DNA from: Welwitschia mirabilis
Lineage: Eukaryota > Gnetophyta > Gnetopsida > Welwitschiales
DNA length: 64,000 bases
Assembly: GCA_051453625.1 (NCBI GenBank)
Contig: JBOZIK010000001.1
Coordinates: 22,119,455-22,183,454, forward strand
Direction of reading: 5' to 3'
Of the stretch, positions 24,351 through 35,999 are shown piece after piece (position 1 is the stretch's first letter; each line of letters starts with the position of its first letter). A model generated the notes under the pieces. The model was not told the DNA's origin and did no database searches. It was given only the letters and a program-made list of their open reading frames with translations. The translations under genes and the position numbers were made by a program.

Positions 24351-25910
24351 GACATTGATGGGAAAAAAACAAGTGTTTTTAAGATTAAACAAATATTTCA
24401 TCTTTAAGCTCTTTCTAGTAAGGCATATTGACATAATAAAAAATTTCCCTTTTACAAAGATGTAAAACAATTATTTATGAAATAACCCATTGTTAATTGA
24501 TGAAAATTTTTTAAAAGACATTCTACATTTTCTCCATCTTTGACATCAATGGCAAAGAATAAAGATAGAGAGATAAAAAGCTAGAAACCTTAGACATGTG
24601 GTGAGAAATATCATATTGTCTCCCCCTAACTTAATGTCACATATAAAAGGAATCACAATAGAGTTTTCAAACTAGTATGTAAAGGAGATGATAAGTTGCA
24701 ATTTATAATTCCCAAAGAAAAACCAACTGATGCTATGATCATGATGATAAGACAAAGTAAAACATCATAATATTTAAAGTTTATAAATAAAGTTCCATAG
24801 AAGTTACCAAGAAATTAAAACATTAATAGTAAAAGGAATAATAATTTTTCTATTCTATTATGGTGATAGCTATAAAACTTTGAGAGACTAGATAACCGAG
24901 TATGAATTGGGTCAACTGAGCTATTTCAATTGACCAAATATTAAGTTTGATTAACCATCTTGCAATTAAGTATAGGACAAGGAGAGTACCCTCAGTTCAT
25001 TTCTGAGATAAATAAAAGTATCAAAGTTAAGGGGTTTAGTAAAAATATCTATTAATTGTTGGTCTATGATTACAAAACTCATAGATATATGTCCTTTTTC
25101 AACTTGATCTCAAAGGAAATGATGTTTAAGCTNNNNNNNNNNNNNNNNNNNNNNNNNNNNNNNNNNNNNNNNNNNNNNNNNNNNNNNNNNNNNNNNNNNN
25201 NNNNNNNNNNNNNNNNNNNNNNNNNNNNNNNNATTAAAACATTATAAGTCTAAAATGCAAGGATTACAAAGTAGAAGTGCTCATCAAGAGCGTATAAGAA
25301 ATATAACCAAAACAAAAAAAAAAAAAAAAGACAACTAATTCTCCCCCTTTTTAACATCAATGGCAAAGAGTAAAGATAGAGAAATAATAAGTTATAAATC
25401 ATAGACATGTAATAAGAATATTCATAGTTTCTCCCCTAACTTTATGTCATATAAAAAGGAATGATAAGTGTTAAATCATAACTCCAAAATAAAACCAAAT
25501 GATGGTTCTAATAATGATAATAAGACAAAGTAAAAAATAAAAATATTTAAAATTTATAGATAAGATGGCACAGAAGTTATCAAGAAATCAAAATATAAAT
25601 GCTAGTAAAAGGAAATAAGAATTTTTCTATTCTGTTGTGGTAAGAGTTATAGAACTTTAAGAGACTAGATAACTGAGTATTAAACTAGTTAACCGATCTA
25701 TTCCAGTCAGCTAAATATCAAGTTCGATTGACCCTCCTACAATTAACTATAGTATGATGAAAGAACCCCCAGTTCATTTCTGAGATGAAGAAAAGTATCA
25801 AAGTTGAGAGGTTTAGTAAAAATATCTACTAATTATTAGTCTGTGGTTTAAAAATTCATAGAGATATGTCCTTTTTCAACTTGGTCTTGAAGGAAATGAT
25901 GTCTAAGCTT
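24351..25910 (-). repeat. duplicated 3' internal segment of E4
   Basis: The segment 24520-25132 is similar to 25330-25910 across a 100-base gap (25133-25232). Both include the end of RNase H with an IDIFTKPL-type motif (minus strand at about 25030-25110 and 25800-25890) and the same downstream non-coding sequence. The copies differ at many sites, so they are not the same bases assembled twice. Confidence 0.7.
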
Positions 25911-27260
25911 AATATGCTTCATTCTTGAGTGCTAAACTGGATTTTTAGATAAAATAGGAACTTGTTCAAAATTAACACCAAAATCTTTTAACATTTCTTT
26001 CATCCATAGAAGGTGAGGGCAACACCTACCTACTATAATATATTTGGATTTTGTAGTAGAGAGAGAAATAGAGTTTTATTTCTTACTTGTCCATTCTACT
26101 AGACATGAACTTAGAAGAAAGTAATTTCCACTTGTTTTTTTCCTATCATCTTTGCATCTAGCCCAATCTGCATCACTAAAACCTGCAAGATCGAAAGATG
26201 TCTTGATAGGATACCATAAGCCATAATCACATGTACCTGTTACATACCTGATTCTTCTTTTTATTATTTAAAAAAGTGATTCTTTTGGATTGGATTGATA
26301 TCTCGCACAAAATCTGATACTAAACATGATATCTAGTCTACTTGCAGTCAAATAAAATAAGCTACCAATCATAATTTTGTAAAATTTTTGATCTACTGAT
26401 TTATCATTTTTGTCCAAGCTTACCTTACATGATGTAGACATAGGAGTATCAATTATTTTTGCATTTTCTAAACCGAATCATTTGATTAAATACCTTGCAT
26501 ATTTAGATTAAGAGATAAATATTCCCTCTTGGAATTACTTAATTTGAAGTCTAAGAAACATTTTAACTTTACTAAGCATACTCATTTCAAATGGATTTGT
26601 CATAATGTTTACAAATTCTTTTGATAACTTCTTATTTGAGGCACAAAAATAATATCATCTATATAAATCTATATAATAATAAAATTATTTTTCAGATTAT
26701 TCACAAATAAAGTTTTATCTAGCATTCCTCAAATATATCCATTTTCATTTAAAAAAGTAGCTAGATTCTCATACCAAGCTCTTGGTACTTGTTTTAATTC
26801 ATATAAAGCTTTCTTAAGTCTATACACATGATTAGGTTTATGAGGATTAATAAGACCTTATGGTTTTTCTACATAAACTTCTTCAATTAATGATCCATTC
26901 GAAAAAGCCCTTTTTACATTCAGTTGATATACTTTGAAGTTTTTAAAGGCTGCAAAGGATAAAAACATTTTAATGCTATCCAATCTTGCAATAGAAGGAA
27001 AAGTATCATCTACATTAAGGCCTTTTATTTGATTGTAGCCTTGAGCTACTCATCCTGTTTTGTTTTTGAAGATATTGTTTTCCTCATCATATTTATTCTT
27101 AAAGATCCATTTTGTTCCAATAATATTTTTATCTTATGGCCTCTTTACCAATTTTCAAAAATTATTTCTTTTGAACTATTGTATCTCATCTTGCATCATC
27201 AACATCCATTCTTCATGAATTTCTGCTTCTTCAAATTTCTTGGATTCTATCTTTGAAACA
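25790..27260 (-). pseudogene. E4 reverse transcriptase-RNase H (copia)
   Basis: The RT catalytic box YIDD is intact at 26654-26665 on the minus strand, followed by IIFVP. Upstream parts at 26760-27250 read as copia RT with the HEEWMLMMQDEIQ-like start at 27176-27260. RNase H runs down to 25790 and ends with the DIFTKPL motif. Scattered stops break the frame. RT would copy the element RNA to cDNA; the frame as it stands cannot be translated through. Confidence 0.82.
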
Positions 27261-27269
27261 TAACAAACA

Positions 27270-28343
27270 TGAGCATACAAATTTTTTATGGAACCTCTTA
27301 TATTTACTTTTGAGTTAACTTCTATAATAATGGATTCTATTGAATGATCTTTAAGAAGTTTAGGCCTTTTTAGAGTGCCTTCTTTTACTTGAATTTCATT
27401 TGTTTTAGTAGCACCTTTATTTGATGTGAGAATTCTTGTGGTTATAGTCACTTTGTTATCTGTGTAGTTTTTTCTACATGTCAATCTCATTTTTACATGT
27501 TTATTGATTCTTCTATAATCAACCTTCTTTTGTTGAAAACATGAGAGGCTTTACTTTTCATTGAGTATCCTAAGAAGATAGCTTCATTAGCTTTTGATTC
27601 AACCTTACTAAAGTTTTCTCTATCTTTTAGCACATAGCATTTACTTTCAAAGACTTTAAAGTATGACACATTTAGTTGTCTTCCTTTTCATAACTTATAA
27701 GGTATTTTATCAATACCAGGTTTAAGATATATTCTGTTAATAATATAACATGTTGTGCTAGCTACCTTAGCCCAAAAAGATTTAGGGACTTCCTTATCAT
27801 TTAACATAGTTCGAGCCATTTCTTGAAGAACTTGATTCTTTCTTTTAGCTATACCATATTATTGTGATGTTTTTGAAGCTGAAAACTAATGATCAATACC
27901 ATTTTCAATGTAATACTTCTTAAAAAAATGATTTTTAAATTCATCACCATGATCACTTCTTATTTTTTTTATAGTATACCCTTTTTTGTTTTGAATCTTA
28001 TTACAAATTTCAACCCAATTTTTCTAAGCTTTAGACTTATTTGACAAAAGGACTACTTAAGTATATCTTGGAAATTATCAACCATTGTAAGGAAATAACA
28101 TTTTTCACCCAAACTTCAAGTTTGAGTAGGGCCTACTAAATATATATGATTAAGTTCTAATGACATAGATGTGAACTTTTGCATTTTACTTTTATGAAAG
28201 GTTCTAATCTGTTTTCCCTTTTGGAAAGCATCACACAACCCTTGATTTTCTATGTTTATCTTAGGGATTCCTTTTACTATGTGCTTATGAATAATAATTT
28301 TTAATTGATTATAATTAACATGACCTAAATGTTTATGCCACAA
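27270..28343 (-). pseudogene. E4 integrase (copia)
   Basis: The GAG-pre-integrase zinc-binding part at 28116-28343 reads MWHKHLGHVNYNQL and then CDAFQKGKQIRTFHKSK. The second Cys of the CxxC pair is replaced by Phe. The start of the catalytic core reads LELNHIYLVGPTQT, with Tyr in the place of the first catalytic Asp. The core continues to about 27500, with a linker at 27176-27490 before RT. Stops are present. Confidence 0.82.
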
Positions 28344-28504
28344 CTCATCTTGAGGAACATTAGAAAAATAACATGGAGAAATGATTGATCTATGCTATAA
28401 ACATTATTTATTCTACTAGCTCTAAGAATCACATTGTTTGATTTTCCATGTAAAATTTCACATTTTGTTTTATCAAACACTACCTTATGACCTTTATCAT
28501 GTAT

Positions 28505-28745
28505 TTAACTAATACTCAGTAAATTGTTCTTTAAACCACTTACATATAAAACTTCATTAATTCTAGGAAGGTTACTTCCACCAACACTTCTAATTCCTTC
28601 TATTTTTGCTCTTTCATTATTCACGAAAGTTACTTCTCCTCCATCAAAGTAGCTTAGATGTTTGAATCTAGATTTATCTCTTGTCATGTACCTTGAACAT
28701 CCACTATTAAGATACTAGCTTGTGCCATCTGAAATTTTGAAATAT
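28505..28745 (-). pseudogene. E4 aspartic protease (copia)
   Basis: Codes YLNSGCSRYMTRDKSRF, matching the copia protease motif DSGCSRHMTG, with Asn in place of the catalytic Asp (G-to-A type change). It is followed by FDGGEVTFVNNERAKIEG and ends NNLLSIS. A 48-base gap (28752-28799) lies just upstream. The protease would process the polyprotein; this copy has lost its catalytic residue. Confidence 0.82.
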
Positions 28746-28799
28746 ATTTGANNNNNNNNNNNNNNNNNNNNNNNNNNNNNNNNNNNNNNGTCTTTTTAG

Positions 28800-29345
28800 A
28801 CTTATGTGGTACATCTTCTTTAGGAATAAACTTAAATGAAAAGGAATTAACTGAGTTTGAAAACAACATTAATTTTCTAGAATTGCATATGAGTTTTGAA
28901 TGGTTTATTCTTCCATAAAAATATAGGTGACTTTTAAAAAGAACTTATCATCATTGATTACCTCATTTTGCTGATTTTGAAGTTTTTGAGAGATGAAACC
29001 AATACCTGATTTGCTGCCAATAGGTTTTTGAACTTCAAGCATTTGTTCTAATTTGGTAGATCCACTTGAAAATTTATTAACAAAATAAGATAATTCTTTT
29101 ACCTGCAATATGAGATTGGATTTTTTGGATTTGAATCTTTTAACACTTGATTCCATTTTGTCTTTTTCCTTGGATAGGAATTTTATAACCTTATTTAGGT
29201 CATCTATCCTTCTATCTAGTTTTTTACATGCTTGATATAACTCTTGACAGGTATCTTCCAAATCTTCTGGTTCTTTATTTCTCATGTCATGGGCATCATG
29301 AACTAATATGTCCGTCATACCCTGCAACAGAGGCATAAGTGCCAT
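28800..29345 (-). pseudogene. E4 gag C-terminal part, coiled coil
   Basis: An open stretch of 146 codons rich in Lys, Glu and Leu heptads (CKKLDRRIDDLNKVIKFLSK) predicts a coiled coil. It is followed by KFSSGSTKLEQMLEVQKPIG and SKSGIGF, a phrase typical of the region after gag in Sirevirus-type elements. Only about 240 bases separate it from the PBS, so the gag core and zinc knuckle are missing. The frame here is unusually long and clean for this window. Confidence 0.72.
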
Positions 29346-29580
29346 AAAAGAGAATCTTCTTTCTTTATTACATTCTTGAACATTTCTTTTGTCTCTTTCA
29401 CTTAACTTCTGTGAGCTTCCACTTGCTACAGTCTATTTGAAAAAATAACCATATGTTATCCAACATATATAGATAAAGACACAAGTATTGAGGGAGGGCA
29501 TACTTAAAGAATCATCAAAAAAGATAACCATTATGAGGTTCTAAATCTAGATCAGCTAAGATCTAAGAAAACGACTTAAT

Positions 29581-29596
29581 TGACTCTAATACTAAA
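29581..29596 (-). other. E4 primer binding site, tRNA-Met type
   Basis: On the minus strand TTTAGTATTAGAGTCA, two C-to-T/G-to-A steps from the copia initiator tRNA-Met PBS TGGTATCAGAGC. It lies directly inside the 5' LTR end. Confidence 0.78.
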
Positions 29597-29597
29597 T

Positions 29598-30992
29598 GAT
29601 AGGATCAAGAATCCTAGAGGGGGTGGTAAATAGGTTTTAAAAAACTCAATAAATAATCTAAAATGAATCAGTCTAATTGCAATTTGCAAGCATTAAATAA
29701 ACTATTTTTAGAAGTGCACAATATGATAAAATACTAAAAGTAAAGAATAAAAAACTGAAAGTACAAACTACCACTTTGATGCAAGTTGGATTTATAGTGG
29801 TTCAGGGAACCCCCTATTCTACTCTTGATGATCAGCTTCTTTCAAGCTAGATCTTAGATCTTTATTACTCCATCAGGTATTTCAGGTTCACCTGTAACCT
29901 TTACAAATGGACTTTTTAGAGCTAAGTCTTAATATTTAGAATGGACTTTTCAAAGCTTAGTCTCAACCTTTAGTAAACAGGGTAGTGATGAAGTAATGCC
30001 TCAAAATTATAGATATCACTCATTCTGAAATTAGTATAATAGATAGAGATCTTCTCCTGTAGAAATACAACAAATGAATCTCTAGATCTGACTTTGAATA
30101 AAGTAAGTATGCTAATGGTAGATCTCCTTCAGTCAGAAATGTGGATGCCAAGATACAACAATGATAGTAACACAAATACACAACTTGATCTTTTTAATCC
30201 AATAGATTTATCCAAATAAAAGTGGTTCCAAAAAGATCGATTGGTAATCTATGGCTTAGCTATTTATAATAGGAGTCTATTAGGGTTTAGTACATTTGAA
30301 TTGTGCCTCCAATGACTATAAACGGCTAGAAAATGATTATCTAATGGCTAGATAATAGATACATAATGTTTATAAAAAATTTTTTCTAGTCTGATCGGTT
30401 AACTCTATGTGGTATCATGAGTTACACAGGTCACTTGAGAGAGAGTTTCAGTCACCCTAGATTTTTTTTATGTTTTCCTGTCCAGTTAACCCCATCTAGG
30501 TCTGGTCGACCCCAGTTCAATCGATCCCATCCTGGTTCTGGTTAACCCCATAACAATCTGTTCAAGTATACTAGCTGCTTAGTACACAGATCCAGTTGAT
30601 TCCATCATAGGTCTGGCTGACCCCTTATTTCTCAGTCTGGGAATATTATATGTTAGGTTCTCAAATTTGGTTAACCTCATGAAAGTCTAGTCGACCCCTT
30701 GCCATTTAGTTTAAGAACACTAGTTCTTCAACTTACAGACCTGGTCGACCCCATCAAAATCCAGTCAACCCCTCTGGATGCAGTCCATTTTTCATTATCT
30801 GCTTTAGATGTAGTTGATCCCTTAGGGATCTGATCAACCCCTTTGGAGGGTCAATGAATAAACAAGTTTTTGGTGCATATTTTAGTTCCGTCTTTCAACC
30901 TGTAAAAACCTTAAACTCTTCTGCACAAAATGCACAAAAATTGCTATACAAAAACATTAGTTTGACATCAATTAGTGAAAAATAATCTAATA
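29598..30992 (-). repeat. E4 5' LTR
   Basis: About 1,395 bases, paired with 22909-24338. The low end reads TGATAGGATCAAG. The high end lies at TCTAATA, next to the ATAAC target duplication. It contains the GTCGACC-rich cluster at 30390-30860. Confidence 0.88.
30261..30268 (-). promoter_or_regulatory. probable TATA box of E4 5' LTR
   Basis: TATAAATA on the minus strand, at the same place as 23588-23595 in the 3' LTR. This is a plausible core promoter for the element transcript; no transcript evidence is available from sequence. Confidence 0.5.
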
Positions 30993-30997
30993 ATAAC

Positions 30998-31319
30998 TAC
31001 TTGAACCCATAACTAGAAATTAATAAATCCCCAAGATAATGTCAAAATGTAGCTTTTGAAGTGTCTTACTCTAAAGGACTAGTGGAATTAATTATTTGGA
31101 TGGTGATGTAACACTTACTACTACAATGTTTTTAACTTTTGATAAGTCATCTAGAATGTAGTAAATTACCTAAAATTATCATAGAAAAATGTAAAAGTTA
31201 AATCATATTTAAAATGATATAAATTGTAATTTGATGATAAAATAGTTAATTTAATATCTTCTCCTAAGCTAAATTAATCTAGTATACTTTATTTAAATGC
31301 CAATTTTTACACGTTATCA
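30998..31319 (-). repeat. E5 LTR remnant (LTR B), right part
   Basis: Continues the LTR split by E4. The minus strand begins TGATAACGTGTAAAAATTGG at 31319, matching TGTTAACATGTAAAAAATG of LTR A. It begins exactly where the coding match of the E6 integrase ends, so the E5 element had inserted into that integrase. Confidence 0.68.
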
Positions 31320-31761
31320 TATTCCCTAAGGATGGGTTTGTTATAGTGGGCTTTTATTCTTCATTTTTAGATTTTTTTTTTTTGATTTGCATATGATTCA
31401 TTCCTAAGCTTTTTAAGTTCATGAAGATCTAACTTTATAAATTCTAAGGATCCATTAAGTTTTTAGTGTAATTATTTTATGTCTTAGAAAGCCTTGCATT
31501 CAATTTCAAAGCAGAGATAATAAGGTTTTTAAATATAAATCAACAGAGTAATGTTATTATGAAACTCTTATAGACCATTTAATAGGTATAAAGAGCATTA
31601 TTAAGAAGGAGAAACTAGTTTTTTAATTAGAATTCATTATTTTTTACAAAATATTTTTTAACTCTTAGTTGGTAACTTCTACTTAATCATTGGTTTATGG
31701 CTGATATGGTGTTGTATCTATATGAGTTATTCCAAAATTTCTTATTAAATTGGTTAGTATT
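31320..31761 (-). pseudogene. E6 integrase, C-terminal half
   Basis: The minus-strand words are RNFGITHIDTTPYQP, then TND and VEVTN around the third catalytic Glu (the TPYHPQTxGQxEVxN motif), then ELKNIL, CFEIECKAF and HELKKLRNESYANQ. Close to 31325 the reading RIKAHYNKPIL follows after a frame change. The piece is cut at 31319 by LTR B and at 31761 by the E7 LTR. Its N-terminal half is at 50042-50640. Confidence 0.83.
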
Positions 31762-31980
31762 TGATCATCTCTCAGGTGTGCATTAGAGATATTTCTTCAC
31801 TTATTAATTAAACTTATAATCTTAGCAAATGACATGCTAGTATAGAGTGTAACCCAAATATTGTAAACTGTGAAGCAAAAATAAATGAATATTGGAAAAA
31901 TAAGTCACTTAAAAAAGGAAACATCAATATTTTTGGTATTTTTAATAACTAATAAATAAATAAATAATGCAAATGATGAG
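31762..31980 (-). repeat. E7 3' LTR (LTR C1), left part
   Basis: Aligns with 49003-49220 (TCATCTCTCAGGTGTGCATT against TCATCTCTTAGGCATGAATT, and the TTTTTAATAACTAA block). The rest of this LTR is at 44398-45264, on the other side of E8. Confidence 0.72.
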
Positions 31981-32713
31981 TGTTGTAGTATGAATTTATA
32001 CAATCCTAAAGTCCTTTAGGTAAACTTTTGAATTAAATAACTTACAGAAAAACACATGCTAGTATAGATGAGAGTTCATCTAATGTCATAATCCCAATAA
32101 AGGCACTACGCTAAGAGTTAGAGAATTGATTTCCAAGACATTTTAGGTCTTTTTATCTTATAAAAGCTAAAAGTAAATAATAAAGGAAATGCAATGAAAA
32201 GTGAATGGAGATAAAATGCAAATGGAAGTAAAATGAATTTTATTGATTCTTAATCCTTTTATTATAAGAACTAGCTTCTCTATAATTTAAATTAATTAAG
32301 AAGAGTACTAAAATTATTCTTAATCAACATAAACTATGAGATATAGCAAGTAGGATATGGAATGTAATGTGGAATGGAAATGGAATAACAACGCAAATCT
32401 TACTAACCAAAGTCAATCTTGACAAAGGTTACCATTATGATCTAAATAAATCACAGAATTATCACTTAAACTATAACCAACTTAAATCATAATGGACATA
32501 GATAGAGTTGAAATTTGAAAAGAGTATTTGTATTGATTTCAAAAAACTTTACATCCACTCATAATAAAATAGTAATAGCTCAATGGAAAAGACTCAGCCT
32601 GACATCAAGGAAACTCCTTACTGTAGCTACTAGATGGACCTCTTATCCTTTAAACTTCTATCACAAGCATATCAGGTATAAAAGATGAAAACCGAAATGA
32701 AGGATGGGAAGGG

Positions 32714-32721
32714 TATTTATA
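32714..32721 (-). promoter_or_regulatory. probable TATA box in E8 3' LTR
   Basis: The minus strand reads CTATAAATACCC, followed by a pyrimidine-rich TTCCCATCCTTCAT stretch. The same place in the 5' LTR (about 43885) has decayed to CTATAGATATCC, and E2 has TAATAAATACC near 16350. Conservation of place across copies supports a core promoter. Confidence 0.5.
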
Positions 32722-32840
32722 GTTTTACATTGCAGTTTTAGAAACTCAACCTTAAAAGTTGGAAAAGAAACCCTAATAGCCCAAATGATTTGCTTTTAAC
32801 TCCATTACAAAGATAATTCTTTTTGATCATAGAAAAACAG

Positions 32841-32999
32841 CTATCGTCCTGACCATCACGAGGACAACAAAGGGGATATCACCTTATGTCAAAAGGTACT
32901 TCATCAACTTTATGCCCTATTGTTAACCCTATAGATTCTATCCATGCTAGCAGTTTTATCATATTGCCTGTTGTGGGGACGATAGAGGGGACGATAGGC
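32841..32999. repeat. hyphenated palindrome units, E8 3' LTR
   Basis: Unit 1 is CTATCGTCCTGACCATCACG followed by AGGACAACA. Unit 2 contains the direct repeat GGGGACGATAGA/GGGGACGATAG. Counterparts in the 5' LTR are at 44010-44166. Confidence 0.7.
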
Positions 33000-33250
33000 T
33001 TACTTAGCTTTAATATTAAATATAAATTGGTCTTTTGCATGATGAATCCTTTTCCAAGTATGTAGTATTATAATAAGCTTGAAAAACCTATAAATATGCT
33101 AAAATTTACATGTTTCATTAATCATTCTATTAGATCTCCATAATCATTAGTATTGCATCTAAACTTGTGTAAATATCTTACAAAAGCACTCAAAATACAC
33201 CATCAAATTCCTATAAATTGACATCGCAACATAGCCATCTACTTAGCCTT

Positions 33251-35990
33251 GTCAATCCTTGACAAAGTGAGCGACCAACTATATTGAGAGCCAATTTAAC
33301 TAAGATAAAATAGTACTAAAAAATGTTAATTGAGTTCAACTAAATCATGTAAGAATAGATATCACAAATAGATTAACTAATACAAATGCTAAAAATATCC
33401 TTAATCCCCTTACTTAAGCATGTCACGATAGAATAAATGAATGTCATACACATATAGAAATCATAAAAATGTAACATTGATAGCCCATGCACTGATAATA
33501 TGTATGCATATTATAGAAATAGTAATTATGGACTAATGTGACAGACTTAAGTAGTGATAATCTTGAAAGAGTGATACATTTAAATTCATTAGTCTAATCC
33601 ATAAAAGAAAAGGACAAGAGTAGATATAGCATTCTTTTTAGATGATCTAAAACATAGCTACAAGAAAACTTTAAGAGGGTGCTACTGTAATCCTATAAGA
33701 TAAAGTCTAAACTTTATTCAATTAACATGAAAAGTAATCAAAACAACCCATCATATATATGTAATATAAAAGCTCAAAACATGATCCTTTTTTATTTTCA
33801 AACATTTATGCTCAAAATAATAGAATAAAGCCCAGAAAGGTGTCCTACCCCTCCTCCCTCCCTCATAGGAGAAGAAAGATGTCCCAAATAATACCATAGA
33901 TAAAGGATGAGTGTCATCCCATTTATCATGGGAATGATAGACATGGAACAACAATGATCAAATAGGGTATTTAGACAAAAAAAGATAAGTTAGAANNNNN
34001 NNNNNNNNNNNNNNNNNNNNNNNNNNNNNNNNNNNNNNNNNNNNNNNNNNNNNNNNNNNNNNNNNNNNNNNNNNNNNNNNNNNNNNNNNNNNNNNNNNNN
34101 NNNNNNNNNNNNNNNNNNNNNNNNNNNNNNNNNNNNNNNNNNNNNNNNNNNNNNNNNNNNNNNNNNNNNNNNNNNNNNNNNNNNNNNNNNNNNNNNNNNN
34201 NNNNNNNNNNNNNNNNNNNNNNNNNNNNNNNNNNNNNNNNNNNNNNNNNNNNNNNNNNNNNNNNNNNNNNNNNNNNNNNNNNNNNNNNNNNNNNNNNNNN
34301 NNNNNNNNNNNNNNNNNNNNNNNNNNNNNNNNNNNNNNNNNNNNNNNNNNNNNNNNNNNNNNNNNNNNNNNNNNNNNNNNNNNNNNNNNNNNNNNNNNNN
34401 NNNNNNNNNNNNNNNNNNNNNNNNNNNNNNNNNNNNNNNNNNNNNNNNNNNNNNNNNNNNNNNNNNNNNNNNNNNNNNNNNNNNNNNNNNNNNNNNNNNN
34501 NNNNNNNNNNNNNNNNNNNNNNNNNNNNNNNNNNNNNNNNNNNNNNNNNNNNNNNNNNNNNNNNNNNNNNNNNNNNNNNNNNNNNNNNNNNNNNNNNNNN
34601 NNNNNNNNNNNNNNNNNNNNNNNNNNNNNNNNNNNNNNNNNNNNNNNNNNNNNNNNNNNNNNNNNNNNNNNNNNNNNNNNNNNNNNNNNNNNNNNNNNNN
34701 NNNNNNNNNNNNNNNNNNNNNNNNNNNNNNNNNNNNNNNNNNNNNNNTTCATGGAAGAAAATGTAAAAAGAGAGGAAAATTCACTAAGTAGAAAGAAACA
34801 ATGCTTATAGACTCCACAAATGTGGCCGAACGCATGGGAAAAGAAAAAATGGAACTCATTAGATCATGGGGACCTATCAAAAATTAATCCCTTATATAAA
34901 CTAGGAAAACACATCAACAAGAAACTAAAAAAGGATTAGATCCCTAATATTACACTGAAAAAAATATAGAAAATGACTTTAAAAAATCCAATAAAACAGC
35001 TAAAGGAAAACAAAATGACAATGAATAACTATAAACATAAATAAGATTGCATTCTTATCCTAAATTCTAACCTAACAAATTTTCTAGACAATAGTCATAA
35101 AATTACTTAATAAAAGATGCATGACAGTATGTAGAAACTATAAAGTACCACTCAATGAGGCAATGATTATAATGATGTCAAGTATGTCTAATGTTATTAA
35201 ACAATAAATGATAAGATAAAAAGCTATACTATATTAAAAAAAACACTACAATTTAAAAAGTAGAGTAATCATGTAAAAGTATTCTAAATAAATAAATAAA
35301 AAAGTCTAGAAAGCAAGTAATGCCTTTGATGACATCAAGGACATCACTGATCTCATAACCTCGAAGTGCAATGTATTCTACCATGATGATAGGAGTGAAA
35401 CTACTATTAGAGGAGTAAGGACTTGCATAGCAAGGGCAACTAAAACCTTAGTAAAGTTTCCACAGCTACCATATCGCACTGCCAAAGACCCCTCTCAAGA
35501 ATATTTACTTGAGTGTGCTTGTAGTAGAACATCACGCGACCATGTTTTTTTGAGATATAACATAAAAGATAATGGTATTTATGTCTTTTCTTAACTTTTA
35601 TTTCTCTTTTCTTCCCCACTCCCCCCCACTTCCGTCCCCCTTTTTTTTTTCTTTTTTTATTCTGTTTCTTTTTGGATAACATTCCACATAACTAAATACT
35701 TGTAAGGATAAAAGTTAAATAATGAGATGAGTAATAAAGTAAGAACATGCAAAAATAACTAGTTACTCATACCATTGAAATAAAACAAAAGAATCAAGGC
35801 ATATTTCTTCAAAAAGTTCATATACATACAAATGTCTAAAGATTGGATGAAATCAATCTTACCATCTAAATGCTTAAGTAAAATATTATTAATCATGGAA
35901 ACTTCATAAGTAAATACATATGTTAAATTAAAAATATTTAAGTGATAACATGATGTTTACCTAAGGAATGAGTTAAGAAGGAATTTAGAC
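33251..35990 (-). other. E8 3' spacer
   Basis: Non-coding spacer with a 752-base gap (33996-34747), a palindrome unit at 33911-33940, the conserved block at 35300-35560 and a pyrimidine tract with C and T runs at 35615-35665. No ORF matching 1-1260 or 14062-15360 was seen. Confidence 0.55.
33996..34747. other. assembly gap, 752 N
   Basis: In the E8 3' spacer. It could hide a remnant of the extra ORF seen in E1 and E2. Confidence 0.9.
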
Positions 35991-35999
35991 AATGTCAAA

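Larger units (their letters stand above)
22909..30992 (-). mobile_element. E4: Sirevirus-like Ty1/copia retrotransposon with intact ends
   Basis: Two LTRs of about 1.4 kb flank an internal region with PBS, the end of gag, protease, integrase, RT and RNase H, in that copia order on the minus strand. The 5-bp target duplication ATAAC is perfect (22904-22908 and 30993-30997). The gag C-terminal wording, the long LTRs and the CTCCCC...GACATTGATGG segment near the PPT fit the Sirevirus lineage. The copy has stops, a short gag region and a duplicated 3' segment. Its two LTRs look similar by eye over their length with scattered transitions, so it is old but among the best preserved here. Confidence 0.9.
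31981..33231 (-). repeat. E8 3' LTR
   Basis: Begins TGTTGCGATG on the minus strand at 33231 and ends near TACTACAACA at 31981. It aligns with 42972-44397 throughout (for example the CACATGCTAGTATAGA/CACATGCTAGTGTAGA block). Palindrome units are at 32841-32880 and 32957-32999. Confidence 0.88.

Noticed and set aside
33958-34752. 264-codon ORF on the minus strand
   Set aside because: Almost wholly a run of N.
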